This document shows positions 26,760 through 36,703 of a stretch of DNA of 64,000 bases, in pieces. The first letter of the stretch is position 1. Every line of letters starts with the position of its first letter. Where the stretch lies: the NCBI RefSeq assembly GCF_002286735.1, contig NZ_NRTA01000005.1, positions 1 through 64,000 on the forward strand, written 5' to 3'. The stretch is from Leptolyngbya sp. BC1307. Lineage in GTDB: Bacteria; Cyanobacteriota; Cyanobacteriia; Phormidesmidales; Phormidesmidaceae. The notes beneath the pieces were generated by a model, which was not told the origin of the DNA, ran no database searches, and saw only the letters and a list, made by a program, of their open reading frames with translations. A program made the position numbers and the translations under genes.

Positions 26760-27140
26760 TTACTTGCGCGGCGGCTTTTTCTTGCCAGCAATCGTTCGCT
26801 TACCGCTGCGACGAGTGCGGCTATTAGTTCGAGTTCGCTGACCGCGCACGGGTAACCCCACCCGGTGACGACGACCCCGATAGCAACCGATATCCATCAG
26901 TCGCTTGATGTTTAGATTTACCTGACGGCGCAGATCACCCTCAATCAGGTAATCACCCTCGACGGTTTCTCTCAGCTTAATGACGTCTGCATCTTCTAGA
27001 TCCTTTACCCGAGTGTCGGGGTTGACACCCGTTTTCTCTAAAATCTGATGAGAGCGACTGAGGCCCACGCCGTAGATGTAGGTCAGGCCGATTTCAATCC
27101 GTTTGTCTCTTGGCAGGTCAACGCCCGCAATCCGTGCCAC
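26760..27140 (-). CDS. rpsM: 30S ribosomal protein S13
   Basis: 126 aa; uS13 at the head of the small subunit, touching bridge B1. [24 protein letters not shown], the helix-hairpin-helix and the basic tail ([21 protein letters not shown]) are normal. The gap to rpsK is 161 bp, longer than usual in such clusters. Confidence 0.98.
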   Translation of the reverse strand: MARIAGVDLPRDKRIEIGLTYIYGVGLSRSHQILEKTGVNPDTRVKDLEDADVIKLRETVEGDYLIEGDLRRQVNLNIKRLMDIGCYRGRRHRVGLPVRGQRTRTNSRTRRSGKRTIAGKKKPPRK

Positions 27141-27403
27141 CGATTATTTCTCCCTTCTTTGCCCGCTCACGCTGAGCGTAAATATTCGTCAAAAATAGAT
27201 TTTCTATGCCCGCTGATTGGTAGGTAACCCCACCTGTAGAAAGCGCTATAGACCTATATTCTGTAGACTCAAAACCAACTGATACTTTACTCAATTGATT
27301 CAGATTTTTCTCTCTAGCTCTCTATGGTCTAGATCTTTATCACTGTTGACCGCTGCGCAGAATGATGAGCTTAGCTCAATCCTGACAGCAAGGCCTGCCG
27401 TTG

Positions 27404-27517
27404 CTAACCCTGACGCTGCTTATGCTTGGGGTTAGGGCAAATGACCATCACCCGACCACGACGGCGGATGACTCGGCACTTTTCACACATTTTTCGAACA
27501 GATGCTCGGACTTTCAT
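27404..27517 (-). CDS. rpmJ: 50S ribosomal protein L36
   Basis: A 37-aa ORF starting [19 protein letters not shown] and ending NPKHKQRQG. It has the bL36 zinc ligands (CEKC, then C and H in ICPNPKH). ATG 27517 has AGGA two bases upstream. It is the first gene of the split alpha-type cluster. In most cyanobacteria rpmJ follows infA, but here infA is 16 kb away on the other strand. Confidence 0.95.
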   Translation of the reverse strand: MKVRASVRKMCEKCRVIRRRGRVMVICPNPKHKQRQG

Positions 27518-27560
27518 GTCCTAAAATTGGTTAGGTTTACTACACAGATTTGCAATCTTA

Positions 27561-27605
27561 GCAAAGATCTCTACAAGTATCAAATAACTGTGTAGAGATT
27601 TTTGC
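27561..27605. terminator. Stem-loop between psb27 and rpmJ
   Basis: GCAAAGATCTCTACA (27561-27575) pairs with TGTAGAGATTTTTGC (27591-27605) over 15 bp with one G-T pair and a 15-nt loop. The T run lies on the plus-strand side. On the minus strand, which psb27 uses, only three T follow, so termination there may be weak and the hairpin could instead protect the psb27 3' end. Confidence 0.5.
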
Positions 27606-27648
27606 TACGCTGCTTTCTCACTGAGGCTAAAGAGCAGCCTCAAAACCG

Positions 27649-28053
27649 TCAGGCCCCGCGTTTCAGGGCCGCTTCTACCTGGCGGAATTCTTGCTCTAGG
27701 CGATCCTGTAACTTTTGCGGTACGGGGCGGTTGGGGTAAGAGCTGTAGTGACCCGCTAAGGCATTGAGCGCGGTGCGCATAGTTGCAAACGAACTTAAGT
27801 TAGAAACTGCCCCATCGCGCCGATAGCGGGAGGCAAAGTCGTTAATTTGCTGTTTGGCTTCGGCCTGTAGCTCTACTTTGTCGGAAGTGTCATTGGGCAG
27901 GGCGATGGAATCTCTAAGGCTATCGATCAGCGCAATCGTGTCTTCGGTGTAGTTGCCACTGAGGCCATCGCTTGGCTCAACTGCACTACAGCCCGTCAAC
28001 GCGATCACGGCCACCAGCATTAGGGCAAACGCGCGAGACAGTAAACTTCTCAT
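27649..28053 (-). CDS. psb27: Photosystem II assembly/repair lipoprotein Psb27
   Basis: Psb27 binds the lumenal side of CP43 in assembling or repaired photosystem II and keeps the oxygen-evolving cluster site open. The 134-aa product has a lipoprotein signal with lipobox LTGC (about residue 21), then the four-helix bundle: NYTEDTIALIDSLRDSIALPND, QINDFASRYRRDG, SFATMRTALNALAGHYSSYPNRP and a C-terminal helix. Length is normal. The gene sits between the R3H protein and rpmJ on the minus strand. Confidence 0.93.
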   Translation of the reverse strand: MRSLLSRAFALMLVAVIALTGCSAVEPSDGLSGNYTEDTIALIDSLRDSIALPNDTSDKVELQAEAKQQINDFASRYRRDGAVSNLSSFATMRTALNALAGHYSSYPNRPVPQKLQDRLEQEFRQVEAALKRGA

Positions 28054-28202
28054 GAAAAATCGGGGGATAGCATTTTGACAGGTTACGGGCGTGAATGCAG
28101 CTAGGCACGCACCTTAGCTGTCATCTTATCTGAATGGGGGACGGCAAGAATAGTCCTAAAGGCGGGGGAGATTTCGTTGATCCCCTGTCTTCAGTCTAGC
28201 TC

Positions 28203-30134
28203 TTAGGCAGGATAGATCCTCAGTCGCCGGTTAGGCTCCTCGCCAAAGCTCAAGGATTTGAGCCGGTAGTGCTCGGCTAGCTCATGCTGCATTTTTCGGA
28301 TTTTGGGCGATCGCGGCAGCAATTCCACCGGCTGGCTTTTAGGGATGACAATCTGCTCGACGGCTAGCCGCGCTTCTTCTAGTGCCTCTAGCTCATCGTC
28401 TGCGCCGTTGTGGGCAAACAGATCCAGGTTGATCGCTTCTGACATTTCTCCTTCGTCGTCAAGATCTAAGACGCGCCGCAGGGAGCGAGTGATTTGAGGA
28501 ATGCTGTTAGATTTGACGGTATATACCGGCACCTGCCGCGCCTTGGCGACCTGCTGGAGTTTGGAGTGGTTGCGGATATGCGATCGCAAAGCCAATACCG
28601 CATCTGCCGAAGCCAGCTCTTTGGTAAATTTCACTGGCAAAGACAGAGTACGCACAACATGATCTAGCTGCTGACGGCTAATGCCATAGGCGTAAATGCG
28701 GGTCAGATTGCTGTCATCTTCTTCGGTAGCGTTCACGCCCTTGCGATCTAGACGACTCGAAGAAGCCGGTAACTGAGCTAGTGAATTATCCAGCAGGGTC
28801 TGAAAGCTTTGCCGCTCATCGACAACCGCTGGCGGACGGCTGGCTCGCTTACCGAATGAGTCAGACCCCAAAGGCTTCATTCGCCCGGTAGAACGCCAAC
28901 CACCTGGGGCAGGCTGTGGCGACTTTAAGCTGCCAGAGCGCAATTGCCCTCGCCGGTCAGCTCGCAGGGCAGGGGTCGCTAAAGAAGATTCACCAGGTAG
29001 CTCGTCGGTGATCACAACCTGGTTGTCAGGGCTGAGCGATCGCACCTGTTGACCTGGCACCCGGCCTCGCAGCAGATAGTCCACGGTATCGGCTACCTCT
29101 TCATGCACAACCCAGCGCTGACGCTCTAGCATCTCTACCGCGATGTCAAAAGTCGGCGGCGCTTTGCGCTCTAGTACGCTCTTCTGGCTACCTCGTCGCC
29201 GGGCCTCATCATCTCCTAACGTGACTGACTGAATGCCGCCGACCAAATCGGAGAGCGTTGGGTTTTTGATCAGGTTTTCCAGCCGGTTGCCGTGGGCCGT
29301 GCCGACTAGCTGCACGCCGCGTTCGGCAATGGTGCGAGCTGCCAGTGCTTCTAGCTCCGTGCCAATTTCGTCAATGACGATTACCTCAGGCATGTGGTTT
29401 TCTACCGCCTCAATCATCACCTGATGCTGTTGTTCGGGCCGGGCTACCTGCATTCGCCGCGCGCGCCCAATCGCCGGATGGGGAATATCGCCATCGCCCG
29501 CGATTTCATTGGAGGTGTCAATAATCACCACCCGCTTCATCAGATCGTCGGCCAGCACCCGAGCAATTTCTCTAAGCGCCGTCGTTTTCCCAACGCCTGG
29601 CCGTCCGAGCAGTAGGATTGACCCGCCGGTTTCTACCAGATCGCGAATCAGGCCAATCGTGCCAAAAATCGCTCGCCCTACCCGGCAGGTGAGTCCGATG
29701 ACTTCACCCGCTCGGTTGCGAATGGCGCTAATTCGGTGCAGCGTTTTCTCTAGCCCAGCCCGGTTATCGCCGCCAAAGTGACCGACCCGGTCAATGCAGT
29801 GCTGCAAATCGGCCTTGGAAACTGGCGTCTCAGAGAGATATTCCACCGCGTCTGAAAATCGGGCTTCTGGCTGACGGCCCAGATCTAAAACCACCTCAAT
29901 CAGCTGATCGCGGTGAGGGTGGTCGGTCAGGGTGGCTCGAATGTAGGCAGGCAGAATGGCTAGTAGCTGAGATAAGTCATCGGTGACTTGGGGAGTGGCG
30001 GACTGATCGGAGGCATTGTCGGTCTGAGCTGCGGCCTGTGGTTTTGAACGGGATGCTGATGAGACTTCGGTAGAGTTCTCTGTAGATTCTTCCGAGGGGC
30101 CACTGTCAAACAAGCTGTCGTCAAGACTTTGCAT
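28203..30134 (-). CDS. AAA ATPase with R3H domain (Ycf45-like)
   Basis: A 643-aa cyanobacterial/plastid protein related in its ATPase part to SpoIIIAA. The first 60 residues are polar and disordered. Walker A is LLLGRPGVGKTTALREIA (about residue 175) and Walker B is VIVIDEIGTELEALAARTIAERG. The middle linker is basic and Ser/Pro-rich (about 380-440). The C-terminal part ends in an R3H-type segment (MQHELAEHYRLKSLSFGEEPNRRLRIYP), a predicted single-strand nucleic-acid binder. Its role is not established. It may handle RNA or DNA in an ATP-driven way. Confidence 0.88.
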   Translation of the reverse strand: MQSLDDSLFDSGPSEESTENSTEVSSASRSKPQAAAQTDNASDQSATPQVTDDLSQLLAILPAYIRATLTDHPHRDQLIEVVLDLGRQPEARFSDAVEYLSETPVSKADLQHCIDRVGHFGGDNRAGLEKTLHRISAIRNRAGEVIGLTCRVGRAIFGTIGLIRDLVETGGSILLLGRPGVGKTTALREIARVLADDLMKRVVIIDTSNEIAGDGDIPHPAIGRARRMQVARPEQQHQVMIEAVENHMPEVIVIDEIGTELEALAARTIAERGVQLVGTAHGNRLENLIKNPTLSDLVGGIQSVTLGDDEARRRGSQKSVLERKAPPTFDIAVEMLERQRWVVHEEVADTVDYLLRGRVPGQQVRSLSPDNQVVITDELPGESSLATPALRADRRGQLRSGSLKSPQPAPGGWRSTGRMKPLGSDSFGKRASRPPAVVDERQSFQTLLDNSLAQLPASSSRLDRKGVNATEEDDSNLTRIYAYGISRQQLDHVVRTLSLPVKFTKELASADAVLALRSHIRNHSKLQQVAKARQVPVYTVKSNSIPQITRSLRRVLDLDDEGEMSEAINLDLFAHNGADDELEALEEARLAVEQIVIPKSQPVELLPRSPKIRKMQHELAEHYRLKSLSFGEEPNRRLRIYPA

Positions 30135-30258
30135 AGAGAATGGATGAGCGAGAAAGTAGTGTATTGGGTGACGGTCAGATGAAAGTCAAAAATGCTACTG
30201 CCCATAAATGCTACTGCTACTGCCCATACTCTATGCACAGAGGCTGTAAAAGGCGCAG

Positions 30259-31371
30259 CTACCTTGACGACATGACCGCTTTCAAAGGCCCCACTAAAGA
30301 TTCGGCTAGCTCCACAGCCTTCCACAACGTATGGGGATCCTCTTCAAGATAAAGGGTTTGCTCAATAACTGACATTAACAAGTGTCGCGCGAAGCTGCCA
30401 TAGGCGATCCCCGCTACTGTTTGATGAGTAGTATGGCCAGCGGTGCGACCTACCTGGCGTGAGTTTAAAAGACCTAGTTCTTTAAGCTTGAGCGCTGTGT
30501 ATTGATTAGTCCCGCCTGCTAGCTGCACATAGCCCGTTAGCCCAGAAGCCAGAACTTTCTGAGCCAGGCGAATGGCGGCGTGCGTCGTGCCCCGACCAAT
30601 GTCACCGCTCATGGGCCGACCGTCTGTCTGCCAGACCAAAGTCGGGCCGGTGGCGGTCGAACAAATAAGGCGCTGTAGCTCAGTGAGATAGGAAATTAGG
30701 CCTTCTCCATCAGGACAACTGATAGAAATCAGCTTGAGATGACCCATCTGCGGATACAGGGTTTGCCACAGGCGTTCAAAGGCTGCCTGCTGGCCAACCT
30801 GCGTATGAATTTCTAGGGCGTCTGCCTGGCTGAGCACCTGCTGAGCGATCGCATTTAACGTCGTCGGATATGACCGCGCTTCGATCAGTCCCAGCGGGCA
30901 TACGGGCAAACAGCGTCCGCAGCCATAGCAGCGATCGCGAATGACCCCTGATGATTGGGCATCGAAAGCGATCGCCGCCGCCGGACAAATCTGCTCACAA
31001 GGGCGCGGACAATCAGCCGGACAGTTGGCCGGGTCAAACCAGGCTTTGCGAAAGTGAGGATCTGCCCCAGCGCTCATGCTGACCATCAGCCAGGGCCGCC
31101 GATAGGAACCGGAAAAATTAGGGCCGTTAGCAATGCGCTCAGCCGCTGCTAGTCCTGCCTTTGCCGCGGCTACTACGGCCGGATCTGCGGCCACGTCAAT
31201 ACAGTCAGCGCCTGCTAGAGCGTAGGCAAGCGCCAAGTTCCTGACTGCTGGAAGATCTTGATAGCTTGCACCGCAAATAAGCTTGAACCAAACGCCCGCT
31301 TGCAGTGAGGCTAGCGGCGTGAGCGGGTCAGTACGGAGGGTTGTTTTAGTCTTGGCTTCGGAGGTTTCCAC
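30259..31371 (-). CDS. ldpA: Light-dependent period protein LdpA
   Basis: LdpA is an iron-sulfur protein that passes redox/light information to the KaiABC clock in Synechococcus elongatus. The 370-aa product has two ferredoxin-like cysteine sets at about residues 120-165: CPADCPRPCEQICPAAAI and CYGCGRCLPVCPLGLIE, fit for two [4Fe-4S] clusters. The C-terminal half is a TIM-barrel-like fold (LVWQTDGRPMSGDIGRGTTHAAIRLAQKVL). The gene lies 26 bp after ndhN, an arrangement known in other cyanobacteria. Confidence 0.9.
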   Translation of the reverse strand: METSEAKTKTTLRTDPLTPLASLQAGVWFKLICGASYQDLPAVRNLALAYALAGADCIDVAADPAVVAAAKAGLAAAERIANGPNFSGSYRRPWLMVSMSAGADPHFRKAWFDPANCPADCPRPCEQICPAAAIAFDAQSSGVIRDRCYGCGRCLPVCPLGLIEARSYPTTLNAIAQQVLSQADALEIHTQVGQQAAFERLWQTLYPQMGHLKLISISCPDGEGLISYLTELQRLICSTATGPTLVWQTDGRPMSGDIGRGTTHAAIRLAQKVLASGLTGYVQLAGGTNQYTALKLKELGLLNSRQVGRTAGHTTHQTVAGIAYGSFARHLLMSVIEQTLYLEEDPHTLWKAVELAESLVGPLKAVMSSR

Positions 31372-31397
31372 CGCTCTATGCTAGCGGGTGGCAGGTC

Positions 31398-31868
31398 TCA
31401 AGCCGCGACAACTTCTTTGAGGGGGAACCAGGTAAAGGTGCGATCGCCCCCCACTTCTAATACCACTTTTACACGGGGCTCAATCGTCGGCAGCGATGCC
31501 AGAAAGTCCACCTCCTGACTGGAGAGAATATGGCCTTCGATCAGCCACAGCAACAGCCCTTTAGACTTAGGTGACAGTGCTTCTAAGCGGTAGCTCACGA
31601 TTGGCGGGATGAAATAGCGATCGCCCACCGCCGCCCCCTCTATATTCTTCTTACCCAAGTGAGGAGGCCGCACGCCATGCACATCTAACAGATAAGCCGA
31701 CAGATCGCCCAAGCCTCGCGCTGACATATAGGCGCACTCGTAGCCTGCCGAGCGCACCCGGCGGCGGTAACGGCCTTCAAACCCCCCTTCTAGTGGCATT
31801 CGTACTGCCAGAGCGCCGGCCTTTTCCAAATCGCGAGTAAACTTATTGCCCAGTGCAAGCAGTGCCAT
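31398..31868 (-). CDS. ndhN: NDH-1 complex subunit N
   Basis: NdhN is a peripheral, cyanobacteria/chloroplast-specific subunit of the ferredoxin-dependent NDH-1 complex in cyclic electron flow and respiration. The 156-aa product matches along its whole length: RMPLEGGFEGRYRRRVRSAGYECAYMSARGLGD, LLDVHGVRPPHLGKK, IVSYRLEALSPKSKGLLLWLIEGHILS and the end RTFTWFPLKEVVAA. It is head of an ndhN-ldpA unit and is divergent from rplC. Confidence 0.95.
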   Translation of the reverse strand: MALLALGNKFTRDLEKAGALAVRMPLEGGFEGRYRRRVRSAGYECAYMSARGLGDLSAYLLDVHGVRPPHLGKKNIEGAAVGDRYFIPPIVSYRLEALSPKSKGLLLWLIEGHILSSQEVDFLASLPTIEPRVKVVLEVGGDRTFTWFPLKEVVAA

Positions 31869-32155
31869 AGTAAATTAGCCGTCTAGAAGGGGACACAGAG
31901 GACATCCTACTCCATAAACCCGGCCCGAGAAAATAGCCCCATGGGCTGGTTAAACAGGTCTAATCTTAAGTGAGTCTTCTGCCAGCAACCGCCTACAACT
32001 CGATTGCGCCCCTTTTACCCATCCCCCATTTACCCTTGCCAAGACGACGAAAATCAATTTCCTAGTCCAAGTCCCAAGCATTGAGATCTTGCGGTATGAT
32101 ACAGCTTCTCTTGTGCGCGGCGATTCTCTAGTGTTGGCCAAGCGGCTTTGAAAGG

Positions 32156-32185
32156 TTTGCTCAAAAATTTTTTGCTCAAAAATTT
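32156..32185. repeat. Exact tandem duplication of 15 bp upstream of the rplC promoter
   Basis: TTTGCTCAAAAATTT occurs twice in a row (32156-32170, 32171-32185). It is AT-rich and ends 33 bp before the TATGAT box, where an UP element would bind. Confidence 0.9.
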
Positions 32186-32194
32186 CTCAAAAGG

Positions 32195-32223
32195 CTGAAA
32201 ACACAGTCAAAAGCGTGTATGAT
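32195..32223 (+). promoter_or_regulatory. Candidate promoter of the rplC-infA cluster
   Basis: CTGAAA (32195-32200) with a 17-bp spacer and TATGAT (32218-32223). The -10 is good and the -35 is weak. A UP-like AT-rich repeat stands upstream. Confidence 0.45.
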
Positions 32224-32606
32224 TGGAGACTGTCGCCGTTAAACAGATACTGGAGAGAAACTGCTCTTTTGTCTGAAAGCTTGTTAGCGAAGACGATCTA
32301 GCGTGAGCTATTCCGTCCTAAGTCACGAGTTTCTTTCAGCTCTGAGTATCCTCCAAGTCTGAGGCGAAAAAGGTAAGCCGTGTTCGAGCGATCCCATTAA
32401 TCTGGATCCCCTACACCGGTTCTACCAAGCGATTTCCAGTGTGGCTAAGTAAAGTAGGCGCTGGCTGACTGTTTTTCTGATGCTCATGGGCTAATAGGAA
32501 AGGTTGGTTAAGCGGCCTGCTGCTGGCTGGTTGTGTTGTGTCAAAAGGCATCGCGGTGGATTCGTCCATCAGTGCTCTTGGCGTCGTGAAGCGGAGACGA
32601 GGATTA

Positions 32607-33242
32607 GTGTCTGTCGGGATTCTTGGTACCAAACTGGGCATGACCCAGGTGTTTGACGAAATTGGCAATGCTGTGCCAGTGACCGTCATTCAAGCTGGCC
32701 CCTGCGTGATTACGCAGATAAAGACAAAGCAGACAGACGGATATTCGTCTGTGCAGCTTGGCTTTGGAGCGGTCAAAGAAAAGGCGCTTAACAGGCCCAA
32801 GCTAGGTCACCTGGGTAAGTCTGGAGCTTCTCCGGTGCGCCACCTGCGGGAGTACCGAGTCGATGAGGCTGACGAGTTTGAGGTGGGGCAAGCACTGGCA
32901 GCAGACCGTTTTGAAGCAGGTCAGCTGATCGATGTAAGCGGCATCAGCATCGGTAAAGGGTTTGCGGGCAACCAGAAGCGAAATAACTTCCGGCGCGGGC
33001 CAATGGCTCACGGTTCTAAAAACCATCGGGCTCCGGGCTCTATTGGTGCTGGTACCACACCAGGCCGCGTTTATCCCGGCAAAAAGATGGCGGGTCAGAT
33101 GGGTAACAAAAGAGTAACGGTTCGCAAGCTGAGTGTGCAGAGAGTAGATAGCGATCGCAATCTGCTGCTTGTCAAAGGAACTGTACCGGGTAAGCCCGGC
33201 ACACTGCTGAGTATTGTGCCTGCAAACATTGTCGGGCAGTAG
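32607..33242 (+). CDS. rplC: 50S ribosomal protein L3
   Basis: 211 aa from GTG 32607 ([17 protein letters not shown]), with GAGGA 4 bases upstream. The longer frame from 32538 adds 23 residues without family match. uL3 starts assembly of the 50S subunit; the core loop [34 protein letters not shown] is intact. First gene of the plus-strand ribosomal cluster. Confidence 0.96.
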   Translation: MSVGILGTKLGMTQVFDEIGNAVPVTVIQAGPCVITQIKTKQTDGYSSVQLGFGAVKEKALNRPKLGHLGKSGASPVRHLREYRVDEADEFEVGQALAADRFEAGQLIDVSGISIGKGFAGNQKRNNFRRGPMAHGSKNHRAPGSIGAGTTPGRVYPGKKMAGQMGNKRVTVRKLSVQRVDSDRNLLLVKGTVPGKPGTLLSIVPANIVGQ

Positions 33243-33281
33243 CCTGCAGATATCGTCGGGCGGTAGGCCAAAGGATACATT

Positions 33282-33914
33282 ATGGTTGATTGTGTAATTA
33301 AAGACTGGCAAGGCGGAGAGGCGGGCACAGCGACCCTAGACCTCAGAGTTGCCAACGAAGCAAACGCGCCGCATATCGTCCACCGGGCGTTGGTGCGTCA
33401 GATAAATAACGGTCGTCAGGGTACCGCCTCCAGCAAAACTCGCGCTGAAGTACGCGGGGGTGGCCGCAAGCCCTGGAGACAAAAGGGTACAGGGCGAGCG
33501 CGAGCAGGCTCCATTCGTTCTCCCCTATGGAGAGGCGGCGGTGTAATCTTTGGCCCCAAGCCTCGCGACTACACCACTAAAATGAATCGCAAAGAGCGGC
33601 GGTTGGCCCTGCGCACTGCTTTCTTGAGCTGCGCTGAAGACATGGTTGTCGTTCAAGATTTCGTTAGCGAACTGACTCAGCCCAAGACTAAAGAGATGTT
33701 AGCCGCTATTGATCGCTGGGGCGTTGATAGTACCGCTAAGATTCTGCTGATTACGGTTGAAAAGAACGAGACGCTTCACCGCTCCGTGCGCAATGTACCG
33801 ACCATCAAGCTGATCTCCGCTGTCACCCTCAATATCTATGACATTTTGTATGCCGACAAGATCGTGGTAACGGCATCTGCCCTTGAAAAAATTCAGGAGG
33901 TCTACGGTGAGTAA
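33282..33914 (+). CDS. rplD: 50S ribosomal protein L4
   Basis: 210 aa; uL4 lines the exit tunnel with its loop ([29 protein letters not shown]). In E. coli L4 represses its own operon; whether that holds here is unknown. The last 8 bp overlap rplW. Confidence 0.97.
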   Translation: MVDCVIKDWQGGEAGTATLDLRVANEANAPHIVHRALVRQINNGRQGTASSKTRAEVRGGGRKPWRQKGTGRARAGSIRSPLWRGGGVIFGPKPRDYTTKMNRKERRLALRTAFLSCAEDMVVVQDFVSELTQPKTKEMLAAIDRWGVDSTAKILLITVEKNETLHRSVRNVPTIKLISAVTLNIYDILYADKIVVTASALEKIQEVYGE

Positions 33915-34212
33915 ACGATTTGAAGCGTACGAACTGCCCGACATTATTCGTAAGCCGCTGATTACCGAAAAGGCGACGATCGCCCTGGAAAACAATCAGT
34001 ACACCTTTGAAGTGGCCCCCAAGGCAACCAAGCCTCAAATCCGGAGCGCCATTGAAGAACTCTTCGAGGTGAAGGTGATCGGCATTAGCACCCAAAATCC
34101 ACCGCGCAAAAAGCGCCGAGTGGGTCAATTTATTGGCCACCGGGCGACTTACAAGCGAGCGGTGGTCACGCTGGCTGAGGGCGATACCATCACGCTCTTC
34201 CCAGACGTTTAA
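33907..34212 (+). CDS. rplW: 50S ribosomal protein L23
   Basis: 101 aa from GTG 33907, which overlaps the rplD stop and has AGGAGG 7 bases upstream. uL23 at the tunnel exit docks SRP and trigger factor. [27 protein letters not shown] and [20 protein letters not shown] are typical. An ATG-like start at 33883 would lie within rplD and is less likely. Confidence 0.95.
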   Translation: MSKRFEAYELPDIIRKPLITEKATIALENNQYTFEVAPKATKPQIRSAIEELFEVKVIGISTQNPPRKKRRVGQFIGHRATYKRAVVTLAEGDTITLFPDV

Positions 34213-34272
34213 GCTGCTAACCCCAGACCATAGCCTCAGACCACAGAAGTACCAAAAGCGACAAGTATAGCC

Positions 34273-35136
34273 ATGGGCATTCGCTCCTATCGACCTCTAA
34301 CGCCGGGCACGCGCGAGCGTACCGTCTCCGACTTTTCTAGCATCACCGTAGATAAGCCAGAAAAGTCTCTGACCTACTCGGTTCACCGTCCTAAAGGGCG
34401 TAATAACCGAGGGGTAATTACCTGTCGTCACCGTGGTGGCGGTCACAAGCGGCTGTACCGTCAGGTTGACTTTAAGCGCGACAAGCGCAACATTCCCGCT
34501 AAAGTTGCCACTATTGAGTACGATCCCAACCGCAATGCTCGGATCGCGCTGGTCAACTACCAAGATGGTGAAAAGCGCTATATCCTCCACCCGGTTGGGC
34601 TAGCCGTTGGCGACTCAATCATTGCTAGTGAAGAGGCCCCTTTTGAAGTCGGCAATGCGCTGCCGCTGCACCGAATTCCTTTAGGAACCACGGTTCACAA
34701 TGTAGAGCTAGTCGCTGGAAAGGGTGGCCAGATGGTGCGCTCAGCCGGTGCGGGCGCACAGCTAGTCGCTAAAGAAGGTGGCTATGTCACGCTGAAGCTG
34801 CCTTCTAGCGAAGTGCGAATGGTTCGCCGTGAGTGCTACGCCACGATCGGTCAGGTTGGCAACGTTGAGCACCGCAACCTGACTTTGGGTAAGGCGGGTC
34901 GCAAGCGCTGGGCCGGTCGTCGTCCGGAAGTACGCGGCAGTGTGATGAACCCGGTAGACCACCCACATGGTGGGGGTGAAGGCCGTGCGCCGATTGGTCG
35001 CAGCGGCCCGGTAACGCCTTGGGGTAAGCCAGCGCTCGGCTACAAAACCCGGAAGAAGAAGAAAGGCAGCGACTCGCTGATTGTGCGCCGACGGCGTCGG
35101 TCTTCTAAGCGGGGTCGTGGCGGTCGTAACGCTTAG
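34273..35136 (+). CDS. rplB: 50S ribosomal protein L2
   Basis: 287 aa; uL2 supports the peptidyl-transferase centre. [49 protein letters not shown] and the [20 protein letters not shown] loop with its conserved His are all present. Confidence 0.98.
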   Translation: MGIRSYRPLTPGTRERTVSDFSSITVDKPEKSLTYSVHRPKGRNNRGVITCRHRGGGHKRLYRQVDFKRDKRNIPAKVATIEYDPNRNARIALVNYQDGEKRYILHPVGLAVGDSIIASEEAPFEVGNALPLHRIPLGTTVHNVELVAGKGGQMVRSAGAGAQLVAKEGGYVTLKLPSSEVRMVRRECYATIGQVGNVEHRNLTLGKAGRKRWAGRRPEVRGSVMNPVDHPHGGGEGRAPIGRSGPVTPWGKPALGYKTRKKKKGSDSLIVRRRRRSSKRGRGGRNA

Positions 35137-35213
35137 GGTTTGAGTTTTTGGGTAGCTAAGCAGCTAGCAACGGCGATTTAGATTTTACAGGTTTAGTTTT
35201 TAGGTTTAATAGC

Positions 35214-35492
35214 ATGTCTCGTTCCCTAAAGAAGGGGCCATTCGTGGCGGATCACCTTCTCACCAAAATTGAAAAGCTCAATGCGAAGAATGAAAAGCAG
35301 GTGATTAAAACCTGGTCTCGCGCTTCGACCATTATTCCTCAGTTCATCGGTCATACGGTGGCTGTGCACAATGGTCGTCAGCATGTGCCCGTCTTTATCA
35401 ATGAGCAAATGGTGGGTCATAAGCTGGGTGAATTTGCCCCGACTCGAACCTTCAGGGGCCATGCTAAGAGCGACAAAAAGGCACGGCGCTAG
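35214..35492 (+). CDS. rpsS: 30S ribosomal protein S19
   Basis: 92 aa; uS19 in the head of the small subunit. [51 protein letters not shown] and the basic C-terminus are normal. rplV follows after 14 bp. Confidence 0.98.
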   Translation: MSRSLKKGPFVADHLLTKIEKLNAKNEKQVIKTWSRASTIIPQFIGHTVAVHNGRQHVPVFINEQMVGHKLGEFAPTRTFRGHAKSDKKARR

Positions 35493-35506
35493 AGGAATTT
35501 GAAGAA

Positions 35507-35869
35507 ATGATTGATATTGATTCAGAGTTACAAGTGAAGGCAACGGCTAAGTTCGTTCGCATGTCGCCTCGCAAAGTGCGCCGCGTTCTCGACCAGATTC
35601 GCGGGCGCTCTTACCGTGAGGCGCTAATCATGCTCGAATTTATGCCTTATAAATCCTGCGAGCCAATTCTTAAAGTGCTGCGTTCGGCAGTCGCTAATGC
35701 AGAGCATAACAATGGGCTTGACCCGGTCGAACTCTACATCAGCGAAGCGTACGCCGACCAGGGTCCCGTATTGAAGCGCTTCAGGCCGCGCGCTCAGGGC
35801 CGTGCCTACCAGATTCGCAAGCCGACTTGCCATATTGCGATCGCTGTCGCCCCCGGCACCGAAGCATAG
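35507..35869 (+). CDS. rplV: 50S ribosomal protein L22
   Basis: 120 aa; uL22, whose hairpin lines the exit tunnel. [39 protein letters not shown] and [22 protein letters not shown] are diagnostic. Confidence 0.97.
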   Translation: MIDIDSELQVKATAKFVRMSPRKVRRVLDQIRGRSYREALIMLEFMPYKSCEPILKVLRSAVANAEHNNGLDPVELYISEAYADQGPVLKRFRPRAQGRAYQIRKPTCHIAIAVAPGTEA

Positions 35870-35923
35870 CTGCCCTGATCGCCATCAACCCCGTTCTAAA
35901 GTCGTTTTTTAAGGAGTACATCA

Positions 35924-36655
35924 GTGGGACAGAAGATTCACCCTACCGGTCTTCGTCTTGGCATCACCCAGGAGCATCGCTCCCGCTGGTATGCCGACAA
36001 AAACCGTTACCCGGACCTGCTCAAAGAAGATCATGAGATTCGTCAGTACGTTGAGAAAAACCTGGCCAACGCCGGTATTTCAGAGGTACATATTGAGCGC
36101 AAGGCAGATCAAATCGATCTGGAAGTGCGCACCGCTCGGCCTGGCGTAGTCGTCGGCAGAGGGGGCGCAGGTATTGAAGCGCTGCGAGTCGGTCTGCAAA
36201 ACCAGATCAAAGACAGCAGTCGCCAGATCAGAATCAACGTGGTCGAAGTGACTCGCGTCGATGCTGACGCCGGACTGATCTGCGAGTACATCACGCAGCA
36301 GCTAGAGCGCCGGGTTTCTTTTCGCCGGGTTGTAAGGCAGGCGATTCAAAGAGCGCAGCGAGCTGGTGTCGAAGGCATCAAAATTCAGGTGAGCGGTCGC
36401 CTCAACGGGGCCGAAATTGCCCGTACTGAGTGGACCCGCGAAGGCCGGGTGCCTCTACACACGCTGCGAGCCAATATCGACTACGCCTATCGCACGGCTC
36501 AGACCACCTACGGCATCTTGGGCGTTAAAACCTGGGTATTTAAAGGTGAAGTCATACCGGGGCAAGAAAATCAGCCTGAAGATACCAAATCTCAGCCTCG
36601 CCGCCGTCAGCCTCGCCGCCGTCAGCAGTTTGAAGATCGCTCCAACGATTCGTAA
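35924..36655 (+). CDS. rpsC: 30S ribosomal protein S3
   Basis: 243 aa; uS3 with KH domain ([21 protein letters not shown]) at the mRNA entry. GTG 35924 has GGAG 8 bases upstream. The C-terminal extension holds a basic repeat (RRRQPRRRQ) that comes from an exact 15-bp tandem duplication at 36593-36622. Confidence 0.97.
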   Translation: MGQKIHPTGLRLGITQEHRSRWYADKNRYPDLLKEDHEIRQYVEKNLANAGISEVHIERKADQIDLEVRTARPGVVVGRGGAGIEALRVGLQNQIKDSSRQIRINVVEVTRVDADAGLICEYITQQLERRVSFRRVVRQAIQRAQRAGVEGIKIQVSGRLNGAEIARTEWTREGRVPLHTLRANIDYAYRTAQTTYGILGVKTWVFKGEVIPGQENQPEDTKSQPRRRQPRRRQQFEDRSNDS

Positions 36656-36703
36656 ACCCGCCTTGCCGACAGCCCTTGCCTCTATTTTTCAGTGTGATCA
36701 ATC

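Larger units (their letters stand above)
31869..32606. other. Divergent ndhN/rplC region with a long rplC leader
   Basis: 738 bp without a gene. Visible are an exact 15-bp tandem duplication (32156-32185), a TATGAT at 32218-32223, and then about 375 nt of leader before the rplC GTG. Another TATGAT occurs at 32095-32100. No small ORF with a clear ribosome site was found. Confidence 0.6.
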
